From positions 1,598,176 through 1,662,175 of the forward strand of contig NC_043742.1 in assembly GCF_004337985.1 (NCBI RefSeq): 64,000 nucleotides of DNA. The letters run 5' to 3'. This document shows positions 12,599-23,667 of the stretch, in pieces (position 1 is the stretch's first letter; each line of letters begins with the position of its first letter). The stretch is from Pyricularia pennisetigena (taxonomy: Eukaryota > Ascomycota > Sordariomycetes > Magnaporthales > Pyriculariaceae). The translations under genes and the position numbers were made by a program. Under the pieces are notes generated by a model, which had not been told where the DNA came from, ran no database searches, and saw only the letters and a list, made by a program, of their open reading frames with translations.

Positions 12599-13617
12599 CT
12601 ACGCCGAAGGAAGCCAACGAGTCACCGTGATTACGACTTGCCATCCACCGGTTTCTGCATCTCGTATTTTTCTGGCCTCAGTGTATGAGCCGCATTCAAA
12701 CCTCGTGTGTTCGAGGTCGGGGTCAGAGTAGCAAGCGCACTCGGAGTCCACGTCCCGGTCCTCCTCGGCAGAGTCCAAGTCCCAGTTGAAGCCTGCCTTT
12801 TCCAGAACGCTTGTGAGGGGAAACTCGCAACACATAAGGATCATCTCTTTCCAATAGAGATCCTCGGATCTGTAGCCTTGAAGAAAGTCAATTATGTCCT
12901 TCCAGGGCTCATTTTCGCCATCTTGGCTTGTTAGAGTGTAGGTTGTAAGAAGGGCCCGAGCTCCACCCTCGAACTGAGGCTCCCAACGCTCGTGTATCAG
13001 AACTTTCTGGCATTCCTCCATGCAATGGTGTCCGAGTCGCAACTTTAAACGGTGTTCCTTCTCGATATAAGAAGACGGCACACCGTATCGCTCACCATAC
13101 AGCCGATACAAGTGCACAAGCCTGACGAGGCGCAAATCCAACGTGTACCTGACGCATTCGTCTGAGGGCAGCTGGAGCTGGGCCGAGCTAGGGTCTAGGT
13201 CGCATTTACCAATGAACTGAACAGACCCGTCTTCCTGAAGCTTCCATCGGTGAAGCTTGATGCAGCTGGCGCACAAGTAGTAGCCTGGCAGGTCCCTTTC
13301 CAGGATCTGGAGCAAGTTGTGGGTGACGTTGAGTGCTCCGCCGAGGTCTTTTTTCGTCACAAAGTACTTGCTGTAGAGCTCTTTGCATGTCAGGCTTACA
13401 GAGATCTGAGAGGATTGTGGAAGCCTGGCAAGAACCTCGTTGCAGATCTCGGGTGGCAGTTTCAGAAACGCTGGCCTGGGTTGTTCAGGTGTCGGCGCAG
13501 GAAGCTTAGGCCTGCCGCCGTAGAGAGCGCCAATCTGATACATGGGAAAGAATGTCAGAATGTGCTCAAAACATGTGCAACAAAATGGAAGCCGTATACC
13601 GTTTGCAAAAGTCCCAT
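12599..13617 (-). CDS. F-box-like domain protein (family member A)
   Basis: The segment FLKLPPEICNEVLARLPQ followed by SVSLTCKELYSKYF is a degenerate F-box, the motif that docks onto Skp1 in SCF ubiquitin ligases; the substrate is unknown. I join an 18-base first exon (13617-13600, MGLLQT) to 13534-12599 across a 65-base GT-AG intron with a CTGAC branch site, giving 317 residues. The alternative is a single exon from the ATG at 13543 (MYQIG), which lies inside that intron's acceptor region. Downstream core features are YYLCASCIKLHRW (a C-x2-C pair), then LYRLYGERYGVP, shared with the gene at 19.6-21.7 kb. The C-terminus has a short acidic region with DVDSECACYSDPD. Membership in the F-box group is inferred from the motif and typical architecture, not from a search. 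Confidence 0.75.
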
Positions 13618-16038
13618 GTTGTCACTTGCGGGTGAGGTAGAAGTGAAATGATGGCTGGTGCGGGTCTCAGTCTAGGCTAACTTTCTTATAGGCTGTTCGC
13701 TTAAGAGAGGCCTAGATGAAGAGGCGGAAAGAGAAAAACAACAAAGTGAAAAGTGCTAAATAATATGCTTTTTCTGTCTGACGAAGAGAGAAAGACATGG
13801 AAAGAAGCAAAGCGCGGCTTCATGTGAATTCCTGGGCTTTTCTGTGAGCTTTCTTCGTCTGGTTGCTTGATCAGAAAATATCCTGGATGCACGCTTGAGG
13901 CTTCAATCAAGTGGCTGTGCAATTTGCAACCGGTCACGCGGATCCTTCCATCATAGTCCGAGATGTTGGAACTTTTGCAACAGCGCACGTAGACAAGGGC
14001 CAAACCCAATCAAAGGTAGCGGGGCAGATACAATTTCAAAAGAGCAACCACAAACATAATTCCCAAAACTCACTGAGCCCAGATGGCAAAACAGTCAAAA
14101 AGCGTTGACGCTTCTATGAATTTCAAGAGAAACGCAGCTAGCAAAGTATGCTTCCATTGTATAGCAAAGGAACTCTAATATAGACGGATAAACTGCACAA
14201 TAGGCCCTGCCAAAAGTTTTCAAGTTATTTGACATTTGTAAAAAAAAAAAGAAAAAAAAAAAAGAAAAAGCCATGTATGGACGCATACTCTTGCCAGTAG
14301 TTTGCATTATAACTTCAGGACAATCTAGGTTCCAAAAGAGCCCCACCAATAACCGGCAAAAGTACGCTCAGCTCAACCACCATGATATGGTCAAGGGCCG
14401 CGTTTGCCATAGTGTTGAAATAACATTTTCAATTTGCTAGTTTGGGGATAGAAGAGGGAATGAATTGTGAGACCCATCACTCAGTAAGTCTAAATCTCTC
14501 AAGAAATCCCGGTTACTTTACCAAACCAGACATATTCAATGTAATGATGATTCCGACTCAATAAAAAAGCGCAATTAACCTACACCAGGCAAGAGGATGA
14601 TCAGCCGGTGGCGAAAAGACCCATTGAGACAAAGCCACGATCTTAAGACTATCAAGAATTTAACAATGCTCGAGCTCACAGCCACACAGCCGTCGATGAA
14701 TCTCAATATCTCTGATACAGGCCCTGCCCCAGAGCCGCCGTGGAAACGCAAAAACACAAACATCTTCTCACCGCATCCCCGTATACGTCGCCCGCCTCGT
14801 CGCACACGGCACCAGTTGCTCCCTTTGCAACCTCCAAGCTGTCAGCCGGTGATTTGAGTCTTGACAAAGTCTTGGTCCCGATACCCACTGCGGAGCGGCT
14901 CAAAGCTCCGGTTTCAGACAGAGTCCCCTTGACGAGGTCACGAGGCTGAACAGGGCCTCGCTGCGAGACTGGCCGACCCGGGAAGCGTGGTGCGTCTCCC
15001 ATCAGGGACTTGGTTATATTCCCTTTTATCCCCGTCCGCATGAGAGTTATCTCGGTCCAGGCCAAACCAGTATAGTTTCACAGTATAGTAAGCAGACCTA
15101 GTGTAAAGTTGCTCCTCGAACAAAACGCCTCTTCTGTGTCTTATGCGGTGGTAAAAAGGGCTACGCCTCTTCTTCCATTCCTAATCAGATGCGCCGAGTC
15201 ATATGGCAGGCCGCGTAGAAAGGCGCCAAGGCTGAATAGAAGCTGTCCCTGGTAGTATATTCGCACAGATAAGGCCGTGGTTCTGTTGCGTGCGTGGTGA
15301 TCTCCAGTGCCATGTCCGGTTTCCGAACATGAGTCGCTAGTGGGCTCATCGTGCTTTCCGCCATCGTCAGCGAGCACTCTGACGCCTTGTTGAAGAACAT
15401 GAGTTGCTTGACCAAGACCATCTTAGACCATTCGTGACAGGAAAATACCTACAATGCAAGACTCAATCGAGCCTTCACTTCGCATTCCTTGTATGGGACC
15501 AGCTGCACCTTCAAGAAAAGCTCAAACAGTGGGAAAAAGACGATGCAGACTCCAACATCGCCCCGAGGTCGGAAAAGGTACCCCACGCCGCCCGGCTTCA
15601 CCGGATTCACACGGACGGTTCAAAATTGGATCATGCAAGAATGCCGGGCCGGGTACAGGAGAAGAAAAATTCTGGCCGTTTAGATTCAACTTTCAAGGGG
15701 TTCATCGGTCTATACAAGAACAACTTGGCCACTCTCAAAGGGCCGATGGCTCAGCTGCGCATGAACAAGCATGTTTGGTATTTCGCAAGTGAAGCTGTAT
15801 TACGTCCCGCGCCAGGCCATTCTGGATCCGGCATCGTCTATACAACTCTCGAAAAACTTTTGTCCGGATGCAGGCTGCTGTCATGATAAATGCGCGTCCC
15901 ATCAAGTGGAATCTGTCAAGATTGAAGTCATCAAAGTCGTGACCACATTGCGGTATATCATGGGTATACGCAAGCTTCAGAGGTGCTCAAAAATATTCAC
16001 AAGCGACTTTCTCTCGTATCTGCTCATAACCACGCAGC
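13618..16038. other. Intergenic region with no convincing gene
   Basis: The part near 13618-13900 should be the promoter of the leftward F-box-like gene. Between 14575 and 16000 there are overlapping frames of 60-160 codons on both strands (for example 15404-15886 + and 14703-15065 -), but they have non-ATG starts or no domain, and I cannot connect them by good introns. A diverged gene relic is possible. Confidence 0.45.
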
Positions 16039-18940
16039 TCAGATCGGCCTAGCCATACTACCGGCAACCATCGGCGGATACGCCAACTGTGAGTCGACCG
16101 ACAAGAAGGCATGCCAAAACGAGTCGTCGAAATCCTCCAGAAAACTCGTCGCGTCGAACCCTACCATCGGATCCCCAGCCAAGACCGGCTGCTGCTGTTG
16201 TGATATGGGAAACTGGGCTGGGTGCTGAGCCTGCTGAACTGGCATGTGTTGACGGTGCTGTTGTTGTTGTTGCTGCTGTTGTTGACGTTGCTGTTGCTGC
16301 TGGCGCTGCGGCGGCGGCAAAAAAGACTCATAACCCGGCCTGGTCGCCGGAGCTGCATTATTGTCCGTCCCTTCCAGAGCGCCATTGTTCCCGGGTGTCG
16401 TCTTGGCCAGATACCATTGCGTCAGCCACCGGGTCTTTTGCAAGTACGATGCCATAAGCGAGCTGCCATCCTCATTGAACCGCCTCTTGTACGGCACTGT
16501 TCCCGGCCCTGAAACGTCGTTGGTCCCGCCCATCTCGTAGGCGTCGGCTTCGGCGTACTTTTCCATTATGCGCTGGGCCAGGCCGGGAAAGTCAAAGTGC
16601 CGGCGCGCCTCGGCTGCGTCCCAATCGGGATCGTCCATGAATAGCAGCCGCGTCGTCGTCACCAAGGTGAAAGCTAGGTTTGCCGCGGGGAAGATGGCCA
16701 TTGTGCCGGCCTGGTCGTACGGCATGGCAATGTAGAGCTTGATAAAGTCAACGAGGGCGCGGAGGCAGTGCCACATGGCGTCGGTCCGCTTGCCACCGGG
16801 AGGATTACTGCTTGCCGAAGCTGCTTCCAGTGTTGTCATGGTAGGGGCGGGGGACCGGGAGAATATGACTGGCTCGTGCATCGCAATGAGCGATGCATGG
16901 CAGTGCATCTTGAGGAGGTCTGTCGAATGGTCCTTTTCAGTCAGTGAGTGCATGGGTGTGCTGCCAAGGGTGTGAGGTGTTGACTTACGTTTACTGCGCT
17001 CGTCCATGGCATCGTAGCTGCTTGTGGGTTCATAAAGTTCTCTTCGGATGGCAGTCAGAGCCATGGCAGCCGCACTCGTATAAGGGGGATTCGCGCCAGG
17101 CTCAGGTGATGCGCCTGCCATTATGGCATGAGCGCGGCGGACCAGGCACTGCATCTTGACCATGGCCACCAGCATTCTATCCGTGGTATACTCGTCGGCC
17201 CCGGCAAGCTCGTTGAGACACTTATCCACAAAGTCCGTATAAGGTAAATGGTGCTCGCGCCGAAAAAGCGTCGTGACCTGCGACGTGACATAGAAGCATC
17301 CGAGCAGGGCGCGCATGTCATCGTTGCTGTGGGCAGCCTTGCCGCGTAGGTGCGGGTGACGTCTGAGTGCCTCATTGAGCAGCGAAAAGGGTGCGAGGTT
17401 GTTGATGGCAAGAGGCGCCTTGTTCAGTCCCAAGTCAACGACGATACCAACAGCCATCTGTAGTAGTGGCGTCGCTTTGGACTCCATGTAGAAGCGAGAA
17501 TCGCCCCAGGCTATGAAGAGGAGTAGGGCTTGCAAGAGCTCTAACTGCTTCTCGCCAAGCACCACGACGTGCTCTGCAATGCTTCTCCGGAACCACTTTT
17601 CGCCTGCTCGCTGGGTTGCTGCGCTCTGCGGAGCAGCAACAAGCATGATTGTGCGAAAGAGGAAAGGGGTAGCAGCATAAAGCTCTTCCGCCGATAGTCG
17701 TGGAGGGAGCGGAACAAAGGGGAAATTGGGAACGTAGAGGGTCGAATAGACATTTAATACTCGCGCAGCCTCGCGCCAAGTCAGGTCAAATCCCGGCCAG
17801 AGCTCAATGATCTGGTCAGTCATGTGTTCAGGCATACGAGGAAGTGTCCGGCTCGCGGCATGTTGGCTGGCAGTCCCACTGCTGCTTGTCGCTGGCGAGG
17901 GAGCCGATCGGTGGCCTGTGCTATCTGGGGTATCTGGAACGAGATCGTGCTTATTTAAGAAGCCAAGGGATTGCTGCTGTTGGGGTGGGCGGGAAGTTGA
18001 CGTGGATGCTTTGGCTCTAGATGATTCATCTGCAAGGCCTCCTTCCGAGATTGGAGAAGCAACAGAGTTTGCCAGCGCCGGAACACTTTGTGGGGCGGTA
18101 TTAGTCTGGTTAAGCAGTTGCTGGCTGGCTGTGAGCAGTGACATGATGCCATCGAGCTTTTGCTCAAGCTGTCCCACGCGTCTGAGGGAACCGTGGGACG
18201 GTAGTGTCAGCTGCATTTCGCTCCGAATCGTGACGGTAGGGTCATTGAAGGTTGTTGGAAGCAGGGTTCCCCAAAAGGTTTGTCGCGATAGCCTCAGGAT
18301 CTTGGTCGGGATATGCATGCAACTCACCTAGCTTGGCCCTTTTTCGGGCCCCTGGGCCTGGCCTCTGGAAGCGTGCATGTTGTTCCAAGACGGGCACACC
18401 TGCAATGTTGACACACGAGTGTAAGTTTTGCGGACAACCCCCCCATCGAATCCACGCCATCCAACTGATGGCTATAGGTGACGGGCGAAAAAAAGAAAAC
18501 AAGAAACGCATGAAGCTTGGAAGATCAGGTGGAAAGACACAGATCGGAGAGCACCCAAGTCAGCACCCCCCCTCCGGGCCCTCCCCGTCAATTCAACCCG
18601 AACCCGCCAGGAACAAGACGCAGAGAGGACAAACACCGTACCTTAGACACGGTTCCGCACCGGGTTCTGCTCGCCGTATACACCTCAATTTCGACCGACT
18701 ACATCTTGCACATGCCCGCGCCCGGAACCGTGACATGTCGGGGGTGTCAACGTCACCCGCTTTGCCACCGTTGGCACCAGAAGCATCGCCATCTCCATCG
18801 CGATTGTCACCTGATGTGACTCCCGACGTCGGCGCGTGGCTGTCTGTCATGGACTCATCTTCTCCTCCCGCCGGTGGTTGGTCATTTAATCGTTGTCGGT
18901 CGGCAGCCATGTCGAAAGTATGCGGGTTTGTCAATGACAT
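16039..18940 (-). CDS. Zn2Cys6 fungal transcription factor with glutamine-rich tail
   Basis: Nuclear DNA-binding regulator. Exons 18940-18642, 18399-18328, 18181-16989 and 16919-16039 join in phase to 814 residues. The zinc cluster spans the first intron: Cys77-x2-Cys80-x6-Cys87-x10-Cys98-x2-Cys101-x6-Cys108, followed by a basic linker (RPRGPKKGQARR) and a short coiled-coil-like segment, VGQLEQKLDGIMSLL. The middle region (AARVLNVYSTLYVPNFPFVP onward) has the character of the fungal transcription-factor regulatory domain. The C-terminus has a glutamine-rich tract and an acidic end, likely for activation. Start is either 18940 or the in-frame ATG at 18910. Intron 16920-16988 is canonical but is 69 bases and free of stops, so an isoform retaining it would also be open (837 residues). 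Target genes are unknown. Confidence 0.9.
16254..16312 (-). repeat. CAG/CAA tract encoding polyglutamine
   Basis: Trinucleotide tract within the last exon of the Zn2Cys6 gene, encoding a glutamine-rich run interrupted by arginine and histidine. Confidence 0.85.
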
Positions 18941-19603
18941 TGATCGCTGGTCGTGGCTTTAGGAGAAGCACCGAGCCGACCGAAACGGGGTGGCAGTGAG
19001 TGGAAATGGCTTTCTTCAGCAGTCGGTCAATCCGAAGCATCCGAGAAGAGTGGTGGGGCCATCAGCACAATTGCGGGGCAGCTGACATTGGTTTTTTTTT
19101 TTTTTTTTTTTGTTATTTTTGGCACTCTACCATTGGCCAGAAGTAATCATCGCGCATTGAAAATCTCGAGCCTGGACGGACGTCGGACTTAAGGCTGTTC
19201 CCGACGTCCCATTTGTGGGTTCAACTTGGCAGCCACCACCAACTGACTGACCCGCCCAACTCACCCAACTGACCCCAAACCGATCACTTTAGGAGAGGTG
19301 TGTCTAGAAAACAAATAGCCGCCCAAGCCGCCGCCCACTTCCCACACCCGGGTTATCTTGTCCATCTGAGCTTTCGAAAGTGATCCCTCTGCATTTCCCG
19401 TTCTGTAATTGCGGCATATGTAAAAGCATCTCGGTCAAAACGTTAATTGATCAGCTCGGTTCTTCGCTTCCTCATCCTTCAACCATTACCCCCCGCTCAT
19501 CGCTTACAAACATGGGTTGCGCACTTTACGGATACGAACAATACTGCGACCAAAATTCCAACAAATGACCGACTATGACAGACAAATGATCTTGATCCAG
19601 AAA
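18941..19603. promoter_or_regulatory. Upstream region of the Zn2Cys6 gene / 3' region of F-box-like gene B
   Basis: Non-coding spacer of 663 bases between two leftward genes. It holds a T20 tract at 19091-19110 and an array of TGACTGACC/ACCCAACTGACC-like direct repeats at about 19236-19275. No gene is visible. Confidence 0.45.
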
Positions 19604-21655
19604 TCACGGCATCGATCTGAACGAACGCCTTAGCTGCTCCCTTCTCGCCTCCACCACCCCCGCCACCTCGGCCGGCTTCCCGACCGTCCCAACCCGCCCG
19701 TCTCCTCTCAGCCACATGTCCCGGACTGTCGCCCCTTTGTCGGGCGTCCTCCTGCCATCTAATCCACTCCCGTTGCCACCGGGCCACCGCTCCTCGAAGG
19801 GAGACCTGCACCCACCCAGGTAGCAGTACTTGGTCATGGACAGAACCCAGTCGGTGTGTGGCACTCTCTTGCCTTCGTCGTCCGGGATGTGAAACCCGTT
19901 GATGCTGCCGTTGCCGTTGACGTGTACCGTGTGGCGCCTGTCGTGATAGCGACCGAACTGATCCGGCGCGACACCTTCGATGATGTTGACTTCGTAGTCG
20001 GTTAGGCACTTGAGGCACGACCGGACCGCCCCGTAGGCCGGCTCCAGCTGTCGCGGGTCCGCAAACTCGGCCACCTTGCCGGACATGACACGGTAGGCGT
20101 CCCACTGATGCGTGCTGGGGCAGACAGCCAGGTGCTCCGAGAAGCGCCCGACTGCTCGCTCAAAAACCTGGTACTCACCGGCCGCCACCTGATCCTCTTG
20201 CAACTCGTCGGTTCGAATCATGGCCACCTTGTCCATCAGTTTCTTGGTTCGACTGAAACTCGGCGTCCGGCTGAAGCTCTGCGGCCAAGTGGTGCTTGGC
20301 GCCCGGCCGATGGTCTGTGGTCGGTTGGTGCTTTGGGCCCGGCTTGGGGGTGTCGTCCGGATAGTGCTCTGGGCCCGGCTGGTGGTCGTACTCTGTGGCC
20401 GACCAGTACTCGCTGTCCGTCCGATTGTCGTTGTCCGGCTGAGTCCACCATTGGTACCAAAACCAAACTTACCCTCTGTGATGGACTTCGTTCTCGACTT
20501 GATGGTCGGCGTCGGACCTCCCGGCCGGGGCAACACGCCAATCCGCTTGTACAGGGTCCAGGTCGATGCCACCACCAGTTCCCCATCGCTCGTGACCCGT
20601 GCCTGCACGGTCTGCATGACCGCCCAGCCGTCATCCTCTACTCCGGGCGGAGGCTCGTCGACGCGTCGACACATGCGCAGAACGTGGAGCGGGACGCCGC
20701 ATCGCTCGCCGTACAGATGTCGATTGACGGCCAGACGAGCGACGAGGTAAGGGAGTGTATACCGTCCTAAGCGAAAGTCTTCGGTCTGGCGCAGGCAACG
20801 GCGTAGTGTGACCTCCTTGCCCTCGGCGTGGAACGCGTGCAGACGCATGCACCCGTGGCAATATACGTGGCCCTCCAACTCCCGTTCCCACAGCAGAAGG
20901 AATGCCTCGGTCGCCAGCAGGTCCAACGACCCGATGGTGGTGAAGCGCTCACGAGAGGCCGCGTAGGCCGCCCGGCACGTCACGGCGAAGCACATGAGGG
21001 CCAAAGGCGGCAACTGCGCGGCTACCATCTGTAGGAACTGGGATGGCATGTGGGACAGGCGGGCCGGGTTCTTCTTTTTCCTTGGTTTCGGGGCCAGAAG
21101 TATAGGTTTCTGGGGAGGCATCATAGGCATGGGTATGGGCAGCTGCTGCGCTGGGACCGCGGCGTGGGACCGCGGCGTCGCGGCGACCGAGGAGTGGCCG
21201 GAGACGCATGCCTGTTCTCTCGATGGCATAGGCTTCTCAGCTGACATTGGATCTCTCGCTAGCAAAGGCCTCTCAGCCGGCATTTGATCTCTTGACGGCA
21301 AGGGCCTCTCAGCTGGCATTAGCGCATGTCGGGGGGCGGGGTTAGCAATCGGTTCCTGTCGTATTTTCGGCCCTTCCCGCTGTTGCTGGGCGAGGAGATG
21401 GTTGATCGCATCTTCCCTGGTATAAGTCTCACGCCCATAGAGTCCGGACGGGAGCAGCACTTGGAGGCTGCGAGATTTTGTGAGAATATGCTCACGCCGC
21501 TTGGGCTTCAAGGCCGTCAGGGAATCATGTTTTGCTGAGCCATTCGGTGGTGTGTCGGGTTCTCTGAGCAGCTTTCGCTGTCTGTGCCGCTTCGTCTCTG
21601 GGATAATGAACTGCAACGCCCAGATGGCAAAAGCTATTACCACTAGTTGCAGCAT
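19604..21655 (-). CDS. F-box-like protein with N-terminal membrane anchor and Ser/Thr/Arg repeat (family member B)
   Basis: The open frame extends to 21703, but that codon is GTG; the first ATG is at 21655 and gives 683 residues in one exon. The protein begins with a hydrophobic segment, MLQLVVIAFAIWALQFII, that could be a membrane anchor. A basic stretch (PKPRKKKNPARLS) precedes a degenerate F-box (MPSQFLQMVAAQLPPLALMC then VTCRAAY). The core shared with the 12.6-kb gene follows: ERELEGHVYCHGCMRLHAF and RHLYGERCGVPL. An imperfect repeat of R-x-Q-S-T type lies at about residues 405-470, then a conserved-looking C-terminal half (YEVNIIEGVAPDQFGRYH). Substrate and partners are unknown. An upstream exon cannot be excluded. 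The two F-box-like genes lie on either side of the Zn2Cys6 gene. Confidence 0.75.
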   Translation of the reverse strand: MLQLVVIAFAIWALQFIIPETKRHRQRKLLREPDTPPNGSAKHDSLTALKPKRREHILTKSRSLQVLLPSGLYGRETYTREDAINHLLAQQQREGPKIRQEPIANPAPRHALMPAERPLPSRDQMPAERPLLARDPMSAEKPMPSREQACVSGHSSVAATPRSHAAVPAQQLPIPMPMMPPQKPILLAPKPRKKKNPARLSHMPSQFLQMVAAQLPPLALMCFAVTCRAAYAASRERFTTIGSLDLLATEAFLLLWERELEGHVYCHGCMRLHAFHAEGKEVTLRRCLRQTEDFRLGRYTLPYLVARLAVNRHLYGERCGVPLHVLRMCRRVDEPPPGVEDDGWAVMQTVQARVTSDGELVVASTWTLYKRIGVLPRPGGPTPTIKSRTKSITEGKFGFGTNGGLSRTTTIGRTASTGRPQSTTTSRAQSTIRTTPPSRAQSTNRPQTIGRAPSTTWPQSFSRTPSFSRTKKLMDKVAMIRTDELQEDQVAAGEYQVFERAVGRFSEHLAVCPSTHQWDAYRVMSGKVAEFADPRQLEPAYGAVRSCLKCLTDYEVNIIEGVAPDQFGRYHDRRHTVHVNGNGSINGFHIPDDEGKRVPHTDWVLSMTKYCYLGGCRSPFEERWPGGNGSGLDGRRTPDKGATVRDMWLRGDGRVGTVGKPAEVAGVVEARREQLRRSFRSMP
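20240..20440 (-). repeat. Degenerate in-frame tandem repeat encoding R-A-Q-S-T/R-P-Q-x units
   Basis: Imperfect units of about 15-30 bases encode variants such as SRAQST, NRPQTIGRAPSTT and WPQSFSRTPSFSRT within the F-box-like gene. The purine/pyrimidine pattern is repeated but copies have diverged. Confidence 0.7.
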
Positions 21656-23667
21656 TGCCGAGGATATTTTATCCTCAATCAAGTATAACCAAGCAGCGGC
21701 CACGCAAGAGTTGATGAGCGGGAAGGATTGTTATAGGAGGACTAATACTCTCTCGGGCTCGTTTGCTCCCATTTTTTGCCGAGTGCAAATACGGGCGTTG
21801 CACTCCTTTTCCGACTGGCAAATCACTAAATCCCAAAGGGACTCAGGTCTCATTGTGGAAGCCATGGCAGCAGTGAAGAAGGATAGGATTCCCGGTTGCG
21901 GGTGAGGGGTATCCCGAGGATCAGATTTTTGGACGAACTATATCAAGTCTATCTCTGGTGCCCTTGACTCGATTTAAAGCCTTTGGAGTGTGAGAAAACA
22001 CCAGTTGGTTTTTTTTAGTCACCATCTACGATGGTGAGCATGTTTTCTGCGCGCACTTGACGAGTCGGCTGATATCCAAACTCTTGTACTAATAAGTGCA
22101 ACGTTCGGCAGAAGTCTCAGTCCTGCTAGTTCCGTGCAACTTGGTGGTGTGCCCATGTTCCAAGTGTTAGCAAGTACTCGCCACAGTGATTGGTTATCTT
22201 GTAGTTAAACTTGAGCCCCGGGGACCACACTACCCTGTTTTCCCCGCGAACCTCGGCGCGGGATTGAGGTCCCGGGTGGACGGTTTGTTTTCTTTGTCCA
22301 CGAAATAATTGCTCTCTATTTCTTGTATTACTGTGATGGGGTGTGATGGGGAAAGGTAGTGGGGTTAGCGTGCTGCGGCAGGCATGTTGTCAGCAAAAAA
22401 AAAAAAAAAAAGAAGAAGAAAAAAAAAAAAGGTACAATGTCACAGCCGTGGCTGTGTGTTGTGGCAGAGGTCACGTCGTTTGTTCACCCACATCCCATCG
22501 CGATGCTGTCAGCTGCCCCTTGCATGCTACCGTACCTACCCCGCGTATTGCTCAACCCCTGGGCTGGTTACAATGCCTGTCTCTCTTATTTTTTTAGCGG
22601 ATACGATCTGCTGGCTTTGATCGAAGCTGGACTGGCTATCACGATTTCGGGGAAAGAAAAAGAAAAAAAAAAAAAAAAAAAAAAAGGAAATGTCAAAGCG
22701 AGACTTTTTTTTTTTCTCTTATCGTTGTTTTGTCACACCCAGGCTCGTCGGCGCAATCCAGGCAGGAATGATCTCAGCCTGTTGGTAGTGATCTAGGCAA
22801 CCCTATCTCGTGCGGCACGTCATTATCGTACGGCACAGATTGGAATGAAAGCACGGGTACCTTAATTTGCTGACTGTTCCGACTCTGCTGCTCGGGGCAA
22901 TGATACGCCGCAGGACCGCAGGACCCGGGTACGTCGCTATGCATCCCCGTTTTGACCATGTTTGTTTCTGTCGCCGTCAGCAAAGAAGGTCTTTTAATCT
23001 GGCCCAAAAAAGACTCCCTAAATTGCAAATTTTGACCAAGTTGCATCCGAATTTTCAACGACGATGCGGGGTTTTTTTTTCCTTTTTGTCAAAATTGCAC
23101 CAGACGACCAAAGGTTTTTGGTGTTCACGGGTTGTCGGCTTACACGCCGCTTTTACCCCGATAAAACCGAAATGGATTGCGAGGAAACGTTGCCATTTTG
23201 TTTTGCTTACTACTGCTTGGGAAATGGGGAAAAAAAAATCTCAGCTGAGCCTACCAGAAGTTCAACACCTTAGCTCAATTCTTCCAGTCAAGAGCCGTCA
23301 TACTACCCAAACCACTGCTGAAAACAGTCAGCAGTTGGCACATACAATTCAAGATGCAACCACTTTTGTCTTGGTCTGGCAAACTAGTCTTGCACAAGAT
23401 ATTGCCAACTTACTGTCCACCGTCGGATTTTGCGTGCCTAATACAGCTCAAAAAAATCACCATTAATGCTTATTGTGCTTGATCAACCTTTGAAGTTTAT
23501 AATCACCTTCCCTGCCTCGTATATTTGATGCCTTTCCATTGGGTTCACTCCTGACCGAAATAGTATCATCCGTCTGTATTCTTTTTTTTTTTTTTTCCCC
23601 CGGCTTCCATCGTTTCCTTTGTCCACCTATCGCAACTACGCTTTCCATATATAGATTACAGACTGAC
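21656..23667. other. Divergent intergenic region
   Basis: This 2-kb spacer separates the leftward F-box-like gene from the rightward secreted-protein gene. It contains A-rich tracts at 22395-22430 and 22657-22685. A 199-codon frame at 22867-23466 starts with TTG, has no domain and is probably chance. A T/C-rich tract at about 23581-23600 lies 70-90 bases upstream of the secreted-protein start, a typical promoter pyrimidine tract. Confidence 0.5.

Noticed and set aside
14703..15065. A 120-codon frame on the - strand
   Set aside because: The first codon is TTG, there is no recognisable domain, and competing frames cover the same bases.
22867..23466. A 199-codon open frame on the + strand
   Set aside because: It starts with TTG, runs over T-rich tracts, and shows no domain, signal peptide or splice structure.
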